Shown here one piece after another: positions 62,628-64,000 of a DNA stretch of 64,000 nt; positions within the stretch are counted from its first letter, which is position 1, and each line of letters starts with the position of its first letter. A program made the translations under genes and the position numbers. The stretch comes from JADKIH01 sp031427625 (GTDB taxonomy: Bacteria > Bacteroidota > Bacteroidia > AKYH767-A > 2013-40CM-41-45): NCBI GenBank assembly GCA_031427625.1, contig JANPNV010000002.1:44604-108603 (forward strand), written 5' to 3'. The notes under the pieces are model-generated. The model searched no databases and was not told where the DNA came from. It worked only from the letters and a program-made list of their open reading frames with translations.

Positions 62628-62771
62628 ATGACACTCGAAAATCACAGCAGTAACAACAACAAAGAAAGCATCTGGTATACTTATTTTGGAATCGGCGGAG
62701 CCGGAGCATTCGCATTTTTGTGGATTATCCTTTTGTTGACATGGATATTTAGCGTTTTAACTTGGGGTTAA
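62628..62771 (+). CDS. Small single-pass membrane protein (47 aa)
   Basis: A short frame from ATG 62628 to TAA 62771. It has a polar, Asn-rich N-terminus (MTLENHSSNNNKES) followed by one long hydrophobic segment with small residues then bulky ones (FGIGGAGAFAFLWIILLLTW), ending SVLTWG. A near-consensus -7 element (CATATTTG at 62599-62606, one mismatch) lies 22 bases upstream. I do not recognise the family. The composition is that of a genuine TM helix, and the spacing to a promoter-like element supports expression. Confidence 0.5.
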   Translation: MTLENHSSNNNKESIWYTYFGIGGAGAFAFLWIILLLTWIFSVLTWG

Positions 62772-62805
62772 TTTTTCAGAAGTCAATCAATAGGACTCAT
62801 TCCTG

Positions 62806-63459
62806 TTATTTTGCTATACTTCTGATTTTACTAATATAGAGTGTGTCTTCTGCATAAACGTTTCCTAAAAACGTGAGATAAATTTCGGTAAGTTTAAATG
62901 TTTGCTCTTGCCAGAATTTATAATCCCTAATACAATCCTGCCAATTTTCATATACAGCATATGTATTTTGACGCTTGTATTTCTTTAATTCTGTTTGGTT
63001 GCCCTTTATAATCAGATCTGTTGCAGGAAGAAATATCCCAACAGCCGAAGTGGATCTTTTAAAAGGATAACGCATTCCCAGCAGGTTATTCGTTTTTTTT
63101 GTGAGATAAGAGTTTAAGTGGCCGGATTCAATCATGATCTGAGCATAAACCTGCTCAGGACAAATTATATGGTTCGAATCTAATTCTCGTCGAAGATTTT
63201 CTTCAGTCAGCGGAATTAACTCTTTAACATTCGTACGATTAAGTTCATTTGATCTTGTACTCTTGTTATTGTATGAGAAATCGTTGAATGTTAAAAAGAA
63301 GAAAAAGAATAGAAAAAAACCAAGAAATATTTTATTCCAGACCGGTATTGAGAATTTTAAGGAAGTAGGGCGCATGTAATTTTCGCATCGTCGATTTATA
63401 CACATCGAAAAATCCTTTTCCAGCAAAAATTTTTTTGATTGACAACAGCTTGTTTTCAT
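62806..63459 (-). CDS. Glucosaminidase-domain protein
   Basis: Predicted peptidoglycan N-acetylglucosaminidase of the mannosyl-glycoprotein endo-beta-N-acetylglucosaminidase/FlgJ-like type. The domain covers about residues 90-217: CPEQVYAQIMIESGHLNSYL holds the likely catalytic Glu, followed by KKTNNLLGMRYPFKRS and YAVYENWQDCIRDYKFWQE. A strong membrane segment (FLGFFLFFFFFLTF) precedes it. The frame opens at ATG 63459, but an internal ATG at 63375 (residue 29, MRPTSLKFSIPVWNK) places the hydrophobic segment near the N-terminus like a signal anchor and may be the true start. No SH3 or LysM domain is attached. Confidence 0.82.
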   Translation of the reverse strand: MKTSCCQSKKFLLEKDFSMCINRRCENYMRPTSLKFSIPVWNKIFLGFFLFFFFFLTFNDFSYNNKSTRSNELNRTNVKELIPLTEENLRRELDSNHIICPEQVYAQIMIESGHLNSYLTKKTNNLLGMRYPFKRSTSAVGIFLPATDLIIKGNQTELKKYKRQNTYAVYENWQDCIRDYKFWQEQTFKLTEIYLTFLGNVYAEDTLYISKIRSIAK

Positions 63460-63810
63460 CTTTTTTCTTTTTTAAGGAATGCATTTGGCAATACATGGCT
63501 GTAAATCTGTTTGGAACTATAAATTTAACCTGGGACCAAGCTTTGAAGAATCTTATTTGGCGAACAGGTAGTTTGAATGATGTTAAACATCCAGTTAATA
63601 AACCATTACCGCATTTCCAGCCGAATACCTAATCGAATAGTTCTATTTTAGTGGATATTCAGGCATTCCATTTAAATGCCTCTGTTTTACGTAAAAACAA
63701 GCCTGTTTTGTCCTATAATTAATATTATGTTAAGTAGTTATAAAGATCATACCCTCGATTCCTTCAAAAATAAGTTGTCTTGGTTTTGAGAATGATTCTA
63801 ATATCAAAAG
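63460..63810. other. Intergenic region with two palindromes
   Basis: No convincing gene. AGGCATT (63661-63667) pairs with AATGCCT (63675-63681), and just after it TTTTAC/GTAAAA forms a 12-base palindrome near 63685-63696. A frame at 63435-63632 shows no recognisable domain or signal. Confidence 0.45.
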
Positions 63811-63838
63811 AAAAGTCCCGACTAATGCCGGGACTTTT
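63811..63838. terminator. Intrinsic terminator downstream of the partial TPR gene
   Basis: AAAAGTCCCG (63811-63820) pairs perfectly with CGGGACTTTT (63829-63838) around an 8-base loop. On the minus strand it sits 3 bases after the stop of the gene at 63841 and has an A/T-flanked stem, so it can act in both directions. Confidence 0.82.
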
Positions 63839-63840
63839 TA

Positions 63841-64000
63841 TTATTTATTCTCTATGAGCGCTTTTATTTTTTCATACTTCTCTGTATCCCCTGTTTGGGC
63901 ATACAACTGTTTGAGAAGATTTGCTGTATCAAAATAAGTATCCTTATCCTCTTTAGTTATTTTCGGATTCTTATACAGTGCATTTTCAAAATATGGCTGA
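63841..64000 (-). CDS. C-terminal end of a probable TPR protein (5' part outside window)
   Basis: The minus-strand frame enters at the right edge and ends with TAA at 63841. The visible 52 residues (for example QPYFENALYKNPKITKEDKD, then ANLLKQLYAQTGDTEKYEKI) have the helical pattern of a tetratricopeptide repeat. The frame is followed by the terminator at 63811-63838. Nothing more can be said without the upstream part. Confidence 0.65.
   Translation of the reverse strand, partial: QPYFENALYKNPKITKEDKDTYFDTANLLKQLYAQTGDTEKYEKIKALIENK

Noticed and set aside
63171..63180. GGTTCGAATC, which looks like a tRNA T-loop
   Set aside because: It lies inside the glucosaminidase coding sequence, and no acceptor, D or anticodon stems surround it.
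63435..63632. 65-aa frame overlapping the start of the glucosaminidase gene
   Set aside because: No domain, signal or promoter, and it overlaps an antisense gene; it reads like a chance frame.

Overview
The window is AT-rich DNA from a member of the Bacteroidota, probably a free-living aerobic or microaerobic lineage of the Chitinophagia/Sphingobacteriia/Flavobacteriia type. The evidence is a SusC/SusD pair, two proteins with type IX secretion (T9SS) C-terminal sorting domains, large PKD-repeat secreted proteins, bacillithiol synthesis (BshC), oxygen-dependent HemF, and a recurrent TAnnTTTG/TAnnTTCG (-7) promoter element in place of sigma70 boxes. I see no tRNA, rRNA, CRISPR array, phage or transposase. 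Most of the window is ordinary chromosome with a few accessory surface-protein loci.

Layout: 1-6401 (minus) is the N-terminal 2133 codons of a giant PKD/Ig-repeat secreted protein that runs off the left edge. 6915-10938 (plus) holds asnB, a TerC-family protein, a tandem Usp protein and shikimate kinase. 10943-13388 (minus) holds a PRPP-binding phosphoribosyltransferase, an NlpC/P60 hydrolase and RlmD, divergent from ornithine aminotransferase. 14713-17507 (minus) is an unusual cluster: a histidine-kinase-like ATPase with no phospho-acceptor His, a frameshifted membrane/coiled-coil relative, a tiny secreted cationic peptide and a secreted TPR protein. 17650-20747 has a GT51 transglycosylase, a hypothetical protein and MiaE. 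20785-25454 (minus) is a run of five genes: Gfo/Idh oxidoreductase, lipoprotein, polyprenyl sugar-phosphate transferase, 3-hydroxyacyl-CoA dehydrogenase and thioesterase. 25588-33508 has Pcm, a SusC-SusD-DUF5012 locus, an outer-membrane protein and SmpB. 33578-36154 is an NRAMP-Usp fusion transporter with its DtxR-family repressor, divergent from pyrD.

37412-43778 is a phosphate locus (phoU-pstB-pstA-pstC, then pstS and an OprP-type porin, plus an orphan receiver). The porin brings phosphate across the outer membrane, PstS captures it, PstCAB imports it, and PhoU restrains the system. PstC carries an extra periplasmic segment that aligns without gaps to part of the neighbouring PstS. 44076-46613 holds mltG and a phosphohexomutase. 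46830-57678 alternates surface proteins (T9SS protein, dockerin/PPC protein, T9SS phosphoesterase) with DUF6580, a GNAT-like protein and bshC. 58014-62547 is a tight plus-strand operon guaA-LysM/PBP protein-hemF-UDG. The right end holds a glucosaminidase and the tail of a TPR protein.

The most interesting signals are: three adjacent stem-loops with an identical CCGTAA hexaloop and covarying stems (49354-49428); -7 elements placed 4-6 bases before start codons, implying leaderless mRNAs; a DtxR-type operator lying on the repressor's own -7 element; the PstS-like insert in PstC; and the degenerate-kinase/small-peptide cluster. Several starts were moved inward because the longest reading frame began at a TTG or GTG inside or upstream of a promoter element.
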